From NCBI RefSeq assembly GCF_900547205.1, contig NZ_URFY01000005.1, positions 1 through 64,000 on the forward strand: 64,000 bases of DNA, read 5' to 3'. This DNA is from an uncultured Bacteroides sp. Its GTDB lineage: Bacteria; Bacteroidota; Bacteroidia; Bacteroidales; Bacteroidaceae. The notes below the pieces were generated by a model. It did no database searches and had not been told where the DNA came from. It saw only the letters and a list, made by a program, of their open reading frames with translations. The translations under genes and the position numbers were made by a program. Shown here piece after piece: positions 63,701 through 64,000 of the stretch. Numbering within the stretch: position 1 is the first letter of the stretch; the number at the start of each line of letters is the position of its first letter.

Positions 63701-64000
63701 GTCCTACCAGAGCGGGTTTTATCACGTGATTGTAGTAGATGAAGTGCCGCTCCTTGATTTTATCGTAAGCCATTTGCACACGTCCACCCAACTCGGGCAG
63801 AATCATTACTTTGATATACTCGTTTTCTATATAGACTGCTTCGTATTCCTTATCCGTCTTTTCGTCAGAGATAGATTCTATCACGGGATAAGGATACACC
63901 GCCCCGCTGCTACCCTGATAGACGCGCTTCTCCAGGAAAATAGGATTCTTTTCGGGCGTACCAACCTCATAGGTAGGAATCACTACCTGTTCTTTCCATG
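60729..64000 (-). CDS. DUF5107-TPR protein, 5' end beyond window
   Basis: At least 1089 residues. A GTG at 63983 (reading MIPTYEVG) is not the true start: the frame stays open to the right edge and reads WKEQVVIPTYEVGTPEKNP, as expected inside this family. Residues ~1-330 form a DUF5107 domain, a beta-sandwich resembling aldose-epimerase-like sugar-binding folds (GPWISGGIEFNWPQHHRPS). Several hundred residues of TPR repeats follow (YNLGLALKYQGRYQQAYDRF, YYLGNLYYDKRQYDLAMEAWE). No signal peptide can be judged because the start is missing. It probably recognises a sugar and organises partners; it pairs with the GH2 enzyme in one operon. Confidence 0.85.
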   Translation of the reverse strand, partial: WKEQVVIPTYEVGTPEKNPIFLEKRVYQGSSGAVYPYPVIESISDEKTDKEYEAVYIENEYIKVMILPELGGRVQMAYDKIKERHFIYYNHVIKPALVGLAGPWISGGIEFNWPQHHRPSTYMPVDTAIEENADGSVTVWVNEMERMFHQKGMAGFTLRPGCAFLEVKGVLYNRTDVPQTFLWWANPAVAVNEHYQSVFPPDINAVFDHGKRAVSSFPIATGTYYKMDYSAGVDISNYKNIKVPTSYMAVNSRFNFEGGYENDTRAGMLHVANHHIAPGKKQWTWGNGDFGRAWDRNLTDEDGPYIELMAGVYTENQPDFSWLQPYEEKSFVQYFLPYRELGVVKNASRDLLMNIEPEGDGSVRLKVFATSRQTVNVVLKGDGAKIYYNKTITITPEALLDETIHVSGEPLNNLSLEITANGKELLYWHAEPEDIKPIPDAAEAALLPEEIKTTEQLYLTGLHLEQYRHATYNPVDYYEEALRRDPIDVRNNNALGLWYIRKGRFHRAEQYLLTAVKALQKRNPNPYDGEPLYNLGLALKYQGRYQQAYDRFYKSCWNGSWQDAGYFACAQISTMQGRLEDALEEVNRSLIRNWHNHKARALKATLLRQMDRAAEALQLIEDSLAIDKFNFGCRYEKYLLTGDVEDLNTLRVMMRAEAHNYDEIALDYCAAGCWQEAAALWNVAINEGAITPMTYYYLGWNLVQGNLPGAEQAFASAKSASPDYCFPNRLEAILALQCAMKQNPKDAKAPYYLGNLYYDKRQYDLAMEAWETSAKLDANFPTVWRNLALAYFNKKSDSAKALTYMERAFRLDTTDARILMELDQLYKRVQHPHAQRLAFLQQYPALIAQRDDLVLEEITLLNQTGDYEKAKTLLDAHIFHPWEGGEGKVSAQYQFSRVELAKKALSACNYKEAITLLKECLEYPHHLGEGKLHGAQENDFYYFMGCAYEALGEKELAAQCWEQATVGPTEPAAAMYYNDAKPDKIFYQGLALLKLGRTDEANGRFHRLTSYGEKHLFDKIKMDYFAVSLPDLLIWEDDLTLRNIIHCEYMRTLGYWGLNRKEKSLQLLEEVESMDINHQGIQALRSLLN

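Noticed and set aside
63983..63983. GTG at 63983 as the true start of the DUF5107 protein
   Set aside because: The frame stays open to the window edge and the upstream residues continue the family's usual N-terminus.

Overview
The window looks like chromosomal DNA from a human-gut Bacteroides species. The evidence is: a SusC/SusD pair with a hybrid two-component regulator; M60-like, BACON and DUF1735 surface proteins; promoters of the TAnnTTTG type with almost no Shine-Dalgarno sequences; and a tmRNA whose tag reads GENNYALAA. No tRNA, rRNA, CRISPR array or transposase was found. The species cannot be fixed from the sequence alone.

Layout. (1) 1-13.2 kb: an AT-rich phage-derived tail module on the minus strand. 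In transcription order it holds two small unknown genes, a tail-tube-like protein, a chaperone-position protein, a 1.4-kb-residue tape measure, a distal-tail-like protein and a large tail-tip protein that runs off the left edge. No terminase, portal or capsid gene lies between the tube gene and the host genes to its right. Between the chaperone-position gene and the tape measure sits a 3.4-kb plus-strand cargo block: two tandem copies of a small lipoprotein gene, each with its own promoter, and two small membrane proteins. (2) 13.7-15.9 kb: an HU-like DNA-binding protein and a divergent SF2-helicase-like protein whose Walker A motif lacks its lysine; both are richer in GC than the tail module. 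(3) 16.1-24.9 kb: a five-gene minus-strand operon encoding a HzsA-related di-haem protein, a YVTN-propeller/di-haem cytochrome, a second beta-propeller, a chorismatase-like Rid-fold protein and the fused haem-lyase CcsBA. It looks like a self-contained periplasmic cytochrome c system of unknown substrate and is the best candidate here for undescribed biology. (4) 25.2-34.1 kb: housekeeping genes: a ZapB-like coiled coil, zapA, rny, cutC, a transglutaminase-like lipoprotein, a 45-residue small protein, a C1B peptidase and dinB. (5) 34.3-35.2 kb: a small secreted protein and a TPR lipoprotein that appears frameshifted.

(6) 35.6-52.9 kb: a polysaccharide-utilization locus read leftwards: hybrid two-component regulator, SusC, SusD, a DUF1735 surface glycan-binding protein, an M60-like metallopeptidase, a GH3 and a GH29 alpha-L-fucosidase. 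The fucosidase plus mucin-peptidase family points to host glycoprotein or mucin O-glycans. (7) 53.0-53.4 kb: tmRNA. (8) 53.8-64.0 kb: a GH3 enzyme with a C-terminal carbohydrate-binding-like domain and a periplasmic lactonase on the plus strand, facing a GH2 enzyme and a DUF5107-TPR protein (cut by the right edge) on the minus strand.

Three intergenic regions (13.6, 25.0 and 35.2 kb) carry short tandem arrays. Their sequences are unrelated, but all have the same 22-bp period. They are not coding and are not explained by any annotated gene.
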